Assembly (NCBI RefSeq): GCF_019249795.2
Contig: NZ_CP156891.1
Coordinates: forward strand, 3,008,001-3,072,000
Reading direction: 5' to 3'
Length of the DNA: 64,000 nt
DNA from: Segatella copri
GTDB lineage: Bacteria > Bacteroidota > Bacteroidia > Bacteroidales > Bacteroidaceae
Part shown: positions 26,417 through 34,432 of the stretch, one piece after another
Layout of the letters: every line of letters starts with the position of its first letter
How positions within the stretch are numbered: position 1 is the first letter of the stretch
Position numbers and translations under genes: made by a program
Notes under the pieces: model-generated
Seen by the model: the letters and a program-made list of their open reading frames with translations, nothing else
Database searches by the model: none
Told to the model about the DNA's origin: nothing

Positions 26417-27978
26417 TGAAGAAAATCAAACTTTATGACTATCAGCAGAAGATGCTGGAGGACATCATCAACGTGCTGACCACTGCTGTTTCCGGTACAT
26501 TCTACAATGAGAATGGTAAGAAGGAGAAGGTGGGCAGTTCGGTGATGGTGCAGATGCCGACAGGTACGGGAAAGACCTACGTGATGGCGGCTGTGGTGAA
26601 ATGGTTCCTTGATAACCATGACACGGACGAAGTGTGGATTGTAGCGCACCGCCGTGAACTGGTGGAGCAAATGCAGCAGACGCTGGACAGATTCTGTCTG
26701 GACTATGGGGAGAAGGAAATGGAGCTGAAAGCGAAAGTAAGGATAAGGGTGCTGTCCATTCAATGGTTGAACAGACATATCGGCGAACTGGAAGGGGCTG
26801 GGTGTACGCCAGGACTCATCGTAGTGGATGAGGCGCATCACGCCATAGCAACCTCCTATCAAGACCTGTTTGGCAGGAACAGAAAGGCTCTGAAACTCGG
26901 TATGACGGCAACTCCATGCCGCATGAACAAGAAATCCTTCAGCAAACTGTTCGAGATATTGCTGAAATCGCCCTGTACCAACGACTTTATCTTGCGTGGT
27001 TATCTGTCACCTTACGACTACGTGGTTATCGGCAAGTACTCCAACGATCAGTTGACCGTGAACCAGCTGAAGGGACGAGGAAGCGATGGCGATTATGCCA
27101 TCAAGGAGATGGACGAGAAACTGAATATTCCGCAGACTATTCAAAGGCTTTATGACAGCGTAAAGAAATATGCTGACGGCAAGAAAGGTATCGTATATGC
27201 CATAGATATTGTGCATGCCCAGGCGATAGCCGCCTGCTACAATGCCCTTGGAATGAAAAGTGTGGCACTGGACAGTAAGACTCCTGCCAAGAAACGCAAG
27301 GAGATGGTGGAGGCTTTCAGACGCAGCGAGATAGACTGTCTGGTGAACGTGAACCTCTTCGACGAGGGTTTTGACTGTCCTGACGTGGAGTTTATCCAGA
27401 TGGCCCGTCCTACGCTGTCGCTAGCCAAGTATCTGCAGATGGTGGGGCGCGGGTTGCGCATCAACAAGGAGAACAAGGATAAGGTGTGCATGATTATCGA
27501 CAACGTAGGTAACTACCGCAAGTTCGGCTTGCCCGACAAGCCTCGTAACTGGGAGAGTATGTTTGCTGGGTTGAGGGCTGGCAAGGGTATCATTCCAACC
27601 TATGTGAAGAAGATGCAGAACATCATTGCCGTGAATGATGAGATGATAACGGTGAAGAAGGCGAATACGGCAAGGAAAAAGATGACAGCCAGACAACTGA
27701 AGGAATATCTGAAGAATGTAGAGCCTTTCCAGCAGGATGGCAGATGGGGACTGAGGGTGATGAACGACATCATTGTGAACCCCATTTATTCGTATATCTC
27801 TGACTTCCGAGGTGATTATGCAGAATGCAGAATAGGCATACAGAAATGTTTGTATGGACTATTGGACAGGAGGGGTAATATCATCCTGCCTCCGGAATAT
27901 AAATACATATACAGGTGGAACGAACATGCGGTTGAAGTACAAGGTAATGATGGTTACAGCAGGACCATAGAATTGTAA
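26416..27978 (+). CDS. DEAD/DEAH-box SF2 helicase with WG-repeat-like tail (copy 3)
   Basis: 520 residues from ATG 26416 (a GTG lies one codon before); TGATG overlap with copy 2. Very similar to copy 1 over its whole length: motif I MPTGTGKTY, motif II VDEAHHA, motif III MTATPCRM, NLFDEGFDCPDVEFIQMARPT, and an intact motif VI QMVGRGLR. The tail has DGRWGLRVMNDIIVNPIY and LLDRRGNIILPPEY, WG-repeat-like. Codon use is more GC-rich than in copies 1 and 2, so the copies may have had separate histories. It ends 19 bp before the rteA-like gene and may share its transcript. Confidence 0.85.
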   Translation: MKKIKLYDYQQKMLEDIINVLTTAVSGTFYNENGKKEKVGSSVMVQMPTGTGKTYVMAAVVKWFLDNHDTDEVWIVAHRRELVEQMQQTLDRFCLDYGEKEMELKAKVRIRVLSIQWLNRHIGELEGAGCTPGLIVVDEAHHAIATSYQDLFGRNRKALKLGMTATPCRMNKKSFSKLFEILLKSPCTNDFILRGYLSPYDYVVIGKYSNDQLTVNQLKGRGSDGDYAIKEMDEKLNIPQTIQRLYDSVKKYADGKKGIVYAIDIVHAQAIAACYNALGMKSVALDSKTPAKKRKEMVEAFRRSEIDCLVNVNLFDEGFDCPDVEFIQMARPTLSLAKYLQMVGRGLRINKENKDKVCMIIDNVGNYRKFGLPDKPRNWESMFAGLRAGKGIIPTYVKKMQNIIAVNDEMITVKKANTARKKMTARQLKEYLKNVEPFQQDGRWGLRVMNDIIVNPIYSYISDFRGDYAECRIGIQKCLYGLLDRRGNIILPPEYKYIYRWNEHAVEVQGNDGYSRTIEL

Positions 27979-27997
27979 CGGCTAAGAAAATATAAAG

Positions 27998-30334
27998 ATG
28001 GAACGCAAGAAACAGACTGGACATATCTGCCGATGGATGGCATGCGGTATCATGGCAGCCATTCTCATCATAGGATGTACCATTATGATCGGCCTATCAG
28101 AATGGCACGACAGGAAAGAGATAGAATGCAGGAACACAGAACTGCATGAGTGGCGCAAGGATATGCATGATTTGAACATGCATATCGCCGAGATATCGTT
28201 GCTTGGCGAGACGGTAGCAGACTGGGATGCCACTGACGTAGAAGACTATCATCAACTTCGGATGGAAGTGGACCATATGTTGGAGAATATGGGGAAGATG
28301 AGCCGTCAGATAGAAGCAGAGAATCTCCGTCAGCTGTTTGTTGAGAAGGAAAGACTGTTATTGCAAATCAGGAATGCCGTACAGAAGCGCAATGATATTC
28401 ATGAGGAGCTGACGACGGAAGTGCCCAAGATCGTTGCGAAAAGCAAGAAGGAGCAGCAAGTACAGTCCTCCATTCCCCGTCCTGCGGTTCAAAAGAAAAA
28501 ACAGGGATTTTGGGCACGACTGTTCGGAAAAGAAGAGAAGGCTGCCGTTGATACCATGAAGCGTCCACAGCCCACCGCTACGACCCAAATGCTGTCTGTG
28601 CTCAATCAGAAGATTGTCGTCAGGCATCAGCAACAGAGCCGTAAGGTCAATGGGCATCTGGACAGTCTGGGCATCCGAAATGAAGCCATCAACCATCATC
28701 TGCAGAAAATGATTGCCGTTGTTGACGAGCATGTCAACAAGGGAATCGTGGAAAGAGAGCAGCAGATAGCCACACTGGAAGGTAACTATACCTATTATTA
28801 TATAGGTATGCTCTCCCTATTGATTCTGGTATTATTCTGTATGTTCCTGCAGGTTATCAGAAACAAGAAAAGAACCGATCAGCTCATCGGAAAACTGAAT
28901 ACCAAAAACCAGCAGAACATAGAACTTCTCACCCAGCGCCGCCAGACCATACAGGCTATCACCCATGAGCTGCGAATCCCGTTGGCAACCCTCAAACACC
29001 ATCTGGGTGTCATGAAGAAAGAATCTGCTGATGAAATAGATATCTCTTTGGAAGCCGTAGCAGGTATGGAGCAGATGCTCAATGATTTGTTGGACTATTT
29101 CCGACTGGACAACGGGAAGGAGACCATAATAGCCAAACCCTTTACCGTTAAAGGGCTTGGAACAAGGCTGGCATCGGAATTTGCAGGACTGGCGGACAAG
29201 AAGGGACTGGTGCTGATCGTGGAGAGTTCGTCGGATGACATCGTGCTGGGCGACAAGGAAAAGATACAAAGAATCGTAAGAAACCTGTTGTCCAATGCCC
29301 TAAAGTTTACGGATGCCGGTTCTGTGACCCTTCGTCTGAGTTATGAGGGCGGCATGCTGTTTATCTCCGTGCATGATACCGGAACCGGAATGGACGAAGA
29401 GGAACAGCAGCAAATCTTTGATGCCTTCAGGCAGCTGAGCAATGCGGCAACGAAAGACGGATTCGGCTTGGGACTGTCTATCGTGAAAAACCTGGTGGAT
29501 ATGATGGATGGAAAGATTGAACTGTCGAGCAAGAAGAATGTCGGCAGTACCATCACAGTGGAAATCCCATTGCCACTGGTGCATGAGAAAGACATTGAAA
29601 GAGAGAATGAGATGATCGGGGACAACCGAGCGGAAGTGGTCGTCATAGACGATAATGAACTGATACTCCATCGAATGCAGGGCATCTTTGCGGAAAACGG
29701 AATCAGATGCGATACCAGTATGAGTATGGATGAATTGCTGGCTAAGATGCGTGAGAAGGACTATGACATTCTGTTTACCGACCTGAAGATGCAGGGCGCA
29801 AACGGATATGATGTGCTCAAGATCCTGCGAATGTCAAACATCGGAAATTCCCGGACGATACCCGTTGTTGCCGTGACGGGATCGGCAGGTATCACAGAGG
29901 ACTATCTGACCGGGAAGGGCTTTTCGGGATGTCTATCCAAACCCTTCTCCCCGAACGAATTGATGTCGGTTGCCAACCGATTCATTCAGAAGGAGGTGAA
30001 CGGGAAAGGGAACATAGACCTGATACCCCTATATGAATTTGGTGAGAAGCAAAGAACGCTGTGGCTTTTTGAGGAAGAGACGGAGGAGAACATCCGCCGT
30101 ATTGACAAGGCCTGGGAGAAAGGCGACCGCCATGAGCTGAAAGAAATATTGCATAGCATGAGAGGAACCTGGGAACTGATAGGATGCGGTGAAAAGCTGA
30201 ACCGCGTTTTTTCTTCCGTGAAGAATACTACCACTACTGACAAGGAAATAGCCCAGGGAATCTGTGAAATCAAACGGCAGTGCGAAGATATCATCCAGGC
30301 TATTCATGAAGAACAGGAAGGAGGAATGAAATGA
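27998..30334 (+). CDS. rteA: RteA-like hybrid sensor histidine kinase
   Basis: 778 residues. Membrane helix 1 (about 13-33), an extracytoplasmic helical sensor region with a basic, proline-containing stretch, and membrane helix 2 (about 267-287). Then HisKA with ITHELRIP (phospho-His about 322), HATPase with RNLLSNALKFT (about 428), DTGTGMDEEE and GFGLGLSIVK, a receiver domain with VVVIDDNE (about 547) and FTDLKMQ (Asp about 595), and a C-terminal Hpt-like domain with LHSMRGTW (His about 719). It matches CTnDOT RteA, which with RteB switches on rteC and thereby excision and transfer. It overlaps the regulator gene by 4 bp. Unlike CTnDOT, the gene before it is a helicase, not tetQ. Confidence 0.78.
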   Translation: MERKKQTGHICRWMACGIMAAILIIGCTIMIGLSEWHDRKEIECRNTELHEWRKDMHDLNMHIAEISLLGETVADWDATDVEDYHQLRMEVDHMLENMGKMSRQIEAENLRQLFVEKERLLLQIRNAVQKRNDIHEELTTEVPKIVAKSKKEQQVQSSIPRPAVQKKKQGFWARLFGKEEKAAVDTMKRPQPTATTQMLSVLNQKIVVRHQQQSRKVNGHLDSLGIRNEAINHHLQKMIAVVDEHVNKGIVEREQQIATLEGNYTYYYIGMLSLLILVLFCMFLQVIRNKKRTDQLIGKLNTKNQQNIELLTQRRQTIQAITHELRIPLATLKHHLGVMKKESADEIDISLEAVAGMEQMLNDLLDYFRLDNGKETIIAKPFTVKGLGTRLASEFAGLADKKGLVLIVESSSDDIVLGDKEKIQRIVRNLLSNALKFTDAGSVTLRLSYEGGMLFISVHDTGTGMDEEEQQQIFDAFRQLSNAATKDGFGLGLSIVKNLVDMMDGKIELSSKKNVGSTITVEIPLPLVHEKDIERENEMIGDNRAEVVVIDDNELILHRMQGIFAENGIRCDTSMSMDELLAKMREKDYDILFTDLKMQGANGYDVLKILRMSNIGNSRTIPVVAVTGSAGITEDYLTGKGFSGCLSKPFSPNELMSVANRFIQKEVNGKGNIDLIPLYEFGEKQRTLWLFEEETEENIRRIDKAWEKGDRHELKEILHSMRGTWELIGCGEKLNRVFSSVKNTTTTDKEIAQGICEIKRQCEDIIQAIHEEQEGGMK

Positions 30335-31635
30335 CGAAGCGAATCATAGTGATAGAAGACAGTATGACCTTCTGTGAACGCATCTGTAATATGCTGAAGC
30401 GTCAGGGGTGGGAGACTTCCAAAGCCTACAACATGCGCAAGGGCATGGAACTGGTGCGGGAGGTGGATGAGTTTACCATCGTACTCTCTGACCTTCGGTT
30501 GCCCGATGGAGACGGCATCCAACTGTTGGAATGGATGCGGGAGAATGGTTATGAGAACCAGTTTGTCATCATGACGGACTATGAGAGTTATTCCTCTGCC
30601 GTGGCAGCCATCAAGAAGGGCGCAGCCAATTATTTTCCGAAGAGTGAGATGCAGGGAGAGCTGTTTGAATTTCTGAATGCCCTGTGGAAAGGGAATGAAC
30701 ATATCGCCAAGAGTCGTGAGAAAATCTTTGCCCGGACCAGTGAAGCCTTCACGAAGGTGATAGAACAGGTGAATATGTTTGCTCCCATCCAGATAACGGT
30801 GATGATCCTGGGAGAGAGCGGAACGGGGAAAGAGCATATCGCCCGGATGATACATGAGAAAAGCAAGAGAGCCAACAAGCCATTCGTCACCTTGGATTGC
30901 GGCACCCTGAATGAACAGCTTGCCGCCTCTACACTTCTGGGGCATGAGAAGGGTGCTTTTACCGGGGCAGACAATGCCCGTGTGGGCGTGTTCGAGGAGG
31001 CGAAGGGAGGAACCCTGTTTCTGGACGAGATAGGCAACCTATCTTTGGAGGTGCAGAAGATGTTGCTGCGAGTGGTGCAGGAACAGCGATTCAGACGAGT
31101 AGGTGGAACAAAGGACATCGAGGCTGATGTGCGGTTGGTGCTGGCTACGAATGAAGATTTGGGCAAGGCAGTGAACAATGATACCTTCAAGCATGACCTG
31201 CTGCAACGTCTCTGCGAGACCATTATCGAGTTGCCGCCATTGCGAGAGGCGGTAGAGGATGTCAGACCATTGGCAGAATTCTTTCTGAGGAGATACAAAC
31301 TGCGGTTCGGAAAAGAGATAGATGGTTTCAGTACCGGAGCCATCAAGGCTTTGGAAACCTATACCTGGCCAGGTAATGTGAGAGAACTGAAACGGGTCAT
31401 CAAAAATGCCGTGGTCATGGCGAAAGAGAAGCAGATCACGGAAGAGAACCTGAAGTTTGATTCTTTTTCGGGGACTACATCGGGGACGACGGCGCTGCGA
31501 GATGTGGATTCGGAACGGGAACGAATCATTGGAGCCTTGAAACTCGCTAAGGGAAATCATACCAAAGCCGCAGAGATACTGAAGATTGGACGGACGACAT
31601 TGTACAATCTGAAGGAGAAGTATGGTATAGAATAG
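30331..31635 (+). CDS. rteB: RteB-like sigma-54-dependent response regulator
   Basis: 434 residues. Receiver domain with VIEDS and LSDLRLPDGDG (Asp about 53), then an AAA+ domain with Walker A GESGTGKE (about 161-168), the sigma-54 contact loop GAFTGAD (about 209) and Walker B LFLDEIGN (about 230), then a Fis-type helix-turn-helix (NHTKAAEILKIGRTTLYNLKEK at the C-terminus). As both loop and DNA-binding domain are intact it should activate sigma-54 promoters, in CTnDOT that of rteC. Partner of the overlapping kinase gene. A strong hairpin terminator follows at 31666. Confidence 0.82.
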   Translation: MTKRIIVIEDSMTFCERICNMLKRQGWETSKAYNMRKGMELVREVDEFTIVLSDLRLPDGDGIQLLEWMRENGYENQFVIMTDYESYSSAVAAIKKGAANYFPKSEMQGELFEFLNALWKGNEHIAKSREKIFARTSEAFTKVIEQVNMFAPIQITVMILGESGTGKEHIARMIHEKSKRANKPFVTLDCGTLNEQLAASTLLGHEKGAFTGADNARVGVFEEAKGGTLFLDEIGNLSLEVQKMLLRVVQEQRFRRVGGTKDIEADVRLVLATNEDLGKAVNNDTFKHDLLQRLCETIIELPPLREAVEDVRPLAEFFLRRYKLRFGKEIDGFSTGAIKALETYTWPGNVRELKRVIKNAVVMAKEKQITEENLKFDSFSGTTSGTTALRDVDSERERIIGALKLAKGNHTKAAEILKIGRTTLYNLKEKYGIE

Positions 31636-31665
31636 GCTTTTGTGAAGGCAAAAGTGTAGAATAGG

Positions 31666-31708
31666 GTGTTCAAAACGTGAACAGGTGTTCAGGTTTTGAA
31701 CACTTTTT
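31666..31708 (+). terminator. Intrinsic terminator after the rteAB operon
   Basis: GTGTTCAAAAC (31666-31676) pairs with GTTTTGAACAC (31693-31703), with the inner pair TGAACA/TGTTCA stacked inside, followed by TTTTTG. The arm sequence is related to the inverted repeat at 40388-40413, so it may also be an operator. Confidence 0.75.
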
Positions 31709-31869
31709 GTTTTTGTACTGCTCGGTTGTGGTTGTTGTTGCTGTGTTGATAATCAGGAAGTTATACTCTGTTTTGGCGCAGTCTGGCATCTGTTGGCATT
31801 GCTTTTGGACTTCTAGGGGTTGTGTGTACACCGACAAATAGAAGTTTAACAATCAAAACAGAAAGACTT

Positions 31870-32487
31870 ATGAGCTATAATATATTGATAGAGACAGCCT
31901 TCTTCAAGGTTATCAACAATCTTGGTGGAAAGATGGAGATGGGGCAGATCCAGGAGGAGTATCACCAGTTTGTAACTCAGGTTATAGACCTGTGCCACCG
32001 TACGTCAGAGAGCAAGGAGGCTCTGCATGCCCTGGTGTTTGCAGAGACAGAGTTGCAATACCATCCTCTGTTACATCCAGATACAGGATGTACTCTTGGA
32101 CTGTATATCAAGAAAGCCCTGTCGTTCATCCGTAAGATGATGCTGCAGGTAAAGGCAAGCGTGGGCAAGGGGGCTTCTGTTGCTGTTGCCCATGAGAAGA
32201 CGGACAAGGCTTTGCCGATATGCTGGACGGGGAACGCAGTAGACCTCGTAGAGATGGTATATGGCATCTGCGTGATGGGAAGTGTGAATGACGGCGAAGT
32301 GAAATTCAAAGAGCTGGCTCAAGCCATGTACCAATTCTTTGGTGTCAAGGCCAAGGACTGCTACCGTTTTTATACCGATATCCGGAGACGTAAGAACTAC
32401 AGTCGTACTTACTTTCTGGACAAGATGCAGGAGAAGTTGAATGATAAGATGCGACGGGATGATGAATTGGAGAGAATGAGGAGATGA
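31870..32487 (+). CDS. rteC: RteC-like regulator
   Basis: 205 residues from ATG 31870 (MSYNILIETAFFKV). The helical N-terminal part and the C-terminal DNA-binding region (CWTGNAVDLVEMVYGIC, then FFGVKAKDCYRFYTDIRRR) match the RteC family, the CTnDOT activator of the excision operon. It stands after the rteA/rteB-like pair as expected. The 234-bp gap before it holds the rteAB terminator; a sigma-54 promoter is expected there, but no confident GG-N10-GC element was picked. Ends with the basic, charged RRDDELERMRR. Confidence 0.75.
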   Translation: MSYNILIETAFFKVINNLGGKMEMGQIQEEYHQFVTQVIDLCHRTSESKEALHALVFAETELQYHPLLHPDTGCTLGLYIKKALSFIRKMMLQVKASVGKGASVAVAHEKTDKALPICWTGNAVDLVEMVYGICVMGSVNDGEVKFKELAQAMYQFFGVKAKDCYRFYTDIRRRKNYSRTYFLDKMQEKLNDKMRRDDELERMRR

Positions 32488-32575
32488 AAATGCTCATTTT
32501 CTGTAGAATTACTGAAAAATGTTATCAGAATACAAGAAAATAAGGCATTTCTTCTTTCATACAGGAATTTTTCTA

Positions 32576-32583
32576 TACTTTTG
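32576..32583 (+). promoter_or_regulatory. Bacteroidota -7 promoter box for the Abi gene
   Basis: TACTTTTG fits TAnnTTTG and lies 24 bp before the ATG at 32608. Confidence 0.55.
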
Positions 32584-32607
32584 TAACTTAAATAAAACTG
32601 TGAGAGT

Positions 32608-33567
32608 ATGGAAAGATATACAAAGCCACCATTGACCTATCAGCAGCAGGTTGAACTCCTCAAATCCAGAGGGCTTCAATTTGCTGACGAGGCACGTGCC
32701 AAAAGGCATCTTGCCAATATCAGCTATTATAGGATGAGTGCCTATATGCTGCCTTTTAAAGAAGCCAATCAAGAAGGAGAGATATTGGATTCTTTCAAGA
32801 AAGATATCACCTGGGATTGCGTCTATAACCTTTATGTTTTTGACAGAAAGCTCCGTTTGTTGGTATTTGATGCGATAGAAAGGCTTGAGGTAGCCATCAG
32901 AACTCAGATTATCTACCAATTAAGTCATAAATACGGTTCGCATTGGCAAGACAGACAGGATATATTCAATGAACCCAAGACCATCATGTTGCGTGATGGC
33001 AAGCAGATAACCATTGATGTATATTCGGAAATACAAAGTCATATCAGGGAACAGCTGCATAACAATCGTGCTGAGGTATTCATACAGCATTATACCAGCA
33101 AGTACTATGATCCGGTGAACCCACCTTCTTGGATGAGTGTGGAAATTATGTATTTCAACCATCTTTCAAGAATATGTATGGGGTTGAAGAACCGTGCTGA
33201 CATAGCGGGTATCGCCTCGTATTTCGGATTGCCTCCGAAGACATTTTGCTCCTGGTTGCATGCCATCAACTACGTGAGGAACATCTGTGCCCATCATGCC
33301 CGTCTTTGGAATCGAGATATGAGTATCGTGCCGGAGCGGTTGGAATTTTCCAAAAAGCACAAATGGCTCAGAGAACCTCATAAGGCGAGATTGAAGAAAT
33401 TCTATTATACTGCCTGTATCCTGAACTATCTGTTGCAGACGGTGAATCCTACTTCTCCATTCAAAACCAGGCTGATAGCATTGTTGGATGAGTATAAAGA
33501 TGTCGTGTCGCTACCTGCCATGGGCTTCCCTGAGGATTGGAAAGACGAAGAAATGTGGAAAATTTGA
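32608..33567 (+). CDS. Abi_2/AbiF-type abortive infection protein (HEPN RNase-like)
   Basis: 319 residues. N-terminal YQQQVELLKSRGL, followed by ISYYRMSAYMLPF and VFDRKLRLLVFDAIERLEVAIR, the signatures of the Abi_2 (AbiD/AbiF) family. The C-terminal RNICAH (residues 224-229, R-x4-H) is the HEPN ribonuclease motif. Family members stop phage growth by killing or arresting the host, presumably by RNA cleavage. It has its own promoter (32576) within the ICE cargo slot. Directly downstream lies a separate promoter and a structured RNA candidate (33634-33765), matching the described arrangement of AbiF toxins with a neutralising non-coding RNA. Confidence 0.8.
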   Translation: MERYTKPPLTYQQQVELLKSRGLQFADEARAKRHLANISYYRMSAYMLPFKEANQEGEILDSFKKDITWDCVYNLYVFDRKLRLLVFDAIERLEVAIRTQIIYQLSHKYGSHWQDRQDIFNEPKTIMLRDGKQITIDVYSEIQSHIREQLHNNRAEVFIQHYTSKYYDPVNPPSWMSVEIMYFNHLSRICMGLKNRADIAGIASYFGLPPKTFCSWLHAINYVRNICAHHARLWNRDMSIVPERLEFSKKHKWLREPHKARLKKFYYTACILNYLLQTVNPTSPFKTRLIALLDEYKDVVSLPAMGFPEDWKDEEMWKI

Positions 33568-33595
33568 AAAAACTTAGAAAAATCTTTGTTTTTTA

Positions 33596-33627
33596 TTTGG
33601 TAGTTTCAAAAAAAGTTCTTAACTTTG
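33596..33627 (+). promoter_or_regulatory. Promoter of the non-coding RNA candidate
   Basis: TTTG at 33596-33599 and TAACTTTG at 33620-33627, 20 bp apart, match the Bacteroidota -33/-7 pattern. No protein frame with a credible start follows before the convergent gene at 33782, so the product is probably RNA. Confidence 0.6.
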
Positions 33628-33633
33628 CAGCGC

Positions 33634-33765
33634 AAAAAGAAAGACAGTTCATTCAACTAAAGATAATAAGCCCCTCAGGCGCGCCGAAAGGCAGCATACT
33701 AGAGGGGCGTTACTTATTTTAGGCAGTAACGAAATTCCATAGGGATACGTTACTGCCTAAATTTT
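33634..33765 (+). ncRNA. Structured small RNA candidate downstream of the AbiF-type gene
   Basis: After the promoter come two clear hairpins. The first has the stem GCCCCTC/GAGGGGC (33670-33676 with 33702-33708) enclosing a GCC-GAAA-GGC tetraloop hairpin (33683-33692). The second is a 13-bp perfect stem TTAGGCAGTAACG/CGTTACTGCCTAA (33719-33731 with 33748-33760) followed by ATTTTAT, acting as terminator. The CGTTAC at 33708-33713 could compete for the second stem. Size would be ~130 nt. It may be the RNA antitoxin of the AbiF-type protein; the second hairpin also terminates the convergent rloB gene. Confidence 0.5.
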
Positions 33766-33781
33766 ATCATAGGTTCTGATT

Positions 33782-34429
33782 TTAAATATTCTTGTTTATA
33801 AAATCCTGCCAACTATTTTTGCCAATCCTTTCCATTAAAGCCTCACCCAGTTCATATACTTTGGTTTCTTTAAGTGCTGGGAAGTAATGTTGCTCTCCAG
33901 GTTGAGAGTCCTTGGCTTTAGCGTTAATGATAGCTTGAGCCATCAGTTTTACATATTCAGTTGCCGAAAATCCACCAGGGGTGAGTTTTGACAAAGCAAC
34001 CTTTACGTTGTGAGACTTAGAACAATCTATATCTTTCAAATCAGTAAGCTTGTGGTATAGAAGCCATACCTCAAAACATGGATTACTGATGGCTATATGA
34101 CATCCTGGGGTGTTTATGCAGAAACTACCCAATTCTTTTATCATGTCAATAGGCCATTTGTCCACGTCGATAACACACCAGAGAGAGTCACCATCTTCAG
34201 CATTCAGCCCCTCTTCTGTCATATACTTTTTCGCTGATGCCAATACATGTGAAGGGGCAGACTCAGTTTGCTTATGCTCCAAGATTCTAACCTTGATACG
34301 TTCGAAATTATCGAACGGTGCAAAATAACTTGGTTCTGTCTTTGTACCCTCACATGCGATAACAAAAAGACTATAGTCTCTTGCCTTGGCTTCCTCATGC
34401 TTATAGTAGCTGCGTTTTTTATATGGCAT
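33782..34429 (-). CDS. RloB-like TOPRIM-fold protein (AbiLii-like)
   Basis: 215 residues. IACEGTKTEPSYF (about residues 28-40) carries the conserved Glu and WCVIDVDKW (about 93-101) the D-x-D of a TOPRIM-like nuclease site; SNPCFEVWLLYH is the RloB family signature. It is encoded 3 bp after an AAA ATPase gene on the same strand, the two-gene RloA/RloB arrangement classed as AbiL. The effector is presumably a nuclease gated by the ATPase (inference). Convergent with the RNA candidate, whose terminator hairpin lies at its 3' end. Confidence 0.75.
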   Translation of the reverse strand: MPYKKRSYYKHEEAKARDYSLFVIACEGTKTEPSYFAPFDNFERIKVRILEHKQTESAPSHVLASAKKYMTEEGLNAEDGDSLWCVIDVDKWPIDMIKELGSFCINTPGCHIAISNPCFEVWLLYHKLTDLKDIDCSKSHNVKVALSKLTPGGFSATEYVKLMAQAIINAKAKDSQPGEQHYFPALKETKVYELGEALMERIGKNSWQDFINKNI

Positions 34430-34432
34430 ACG

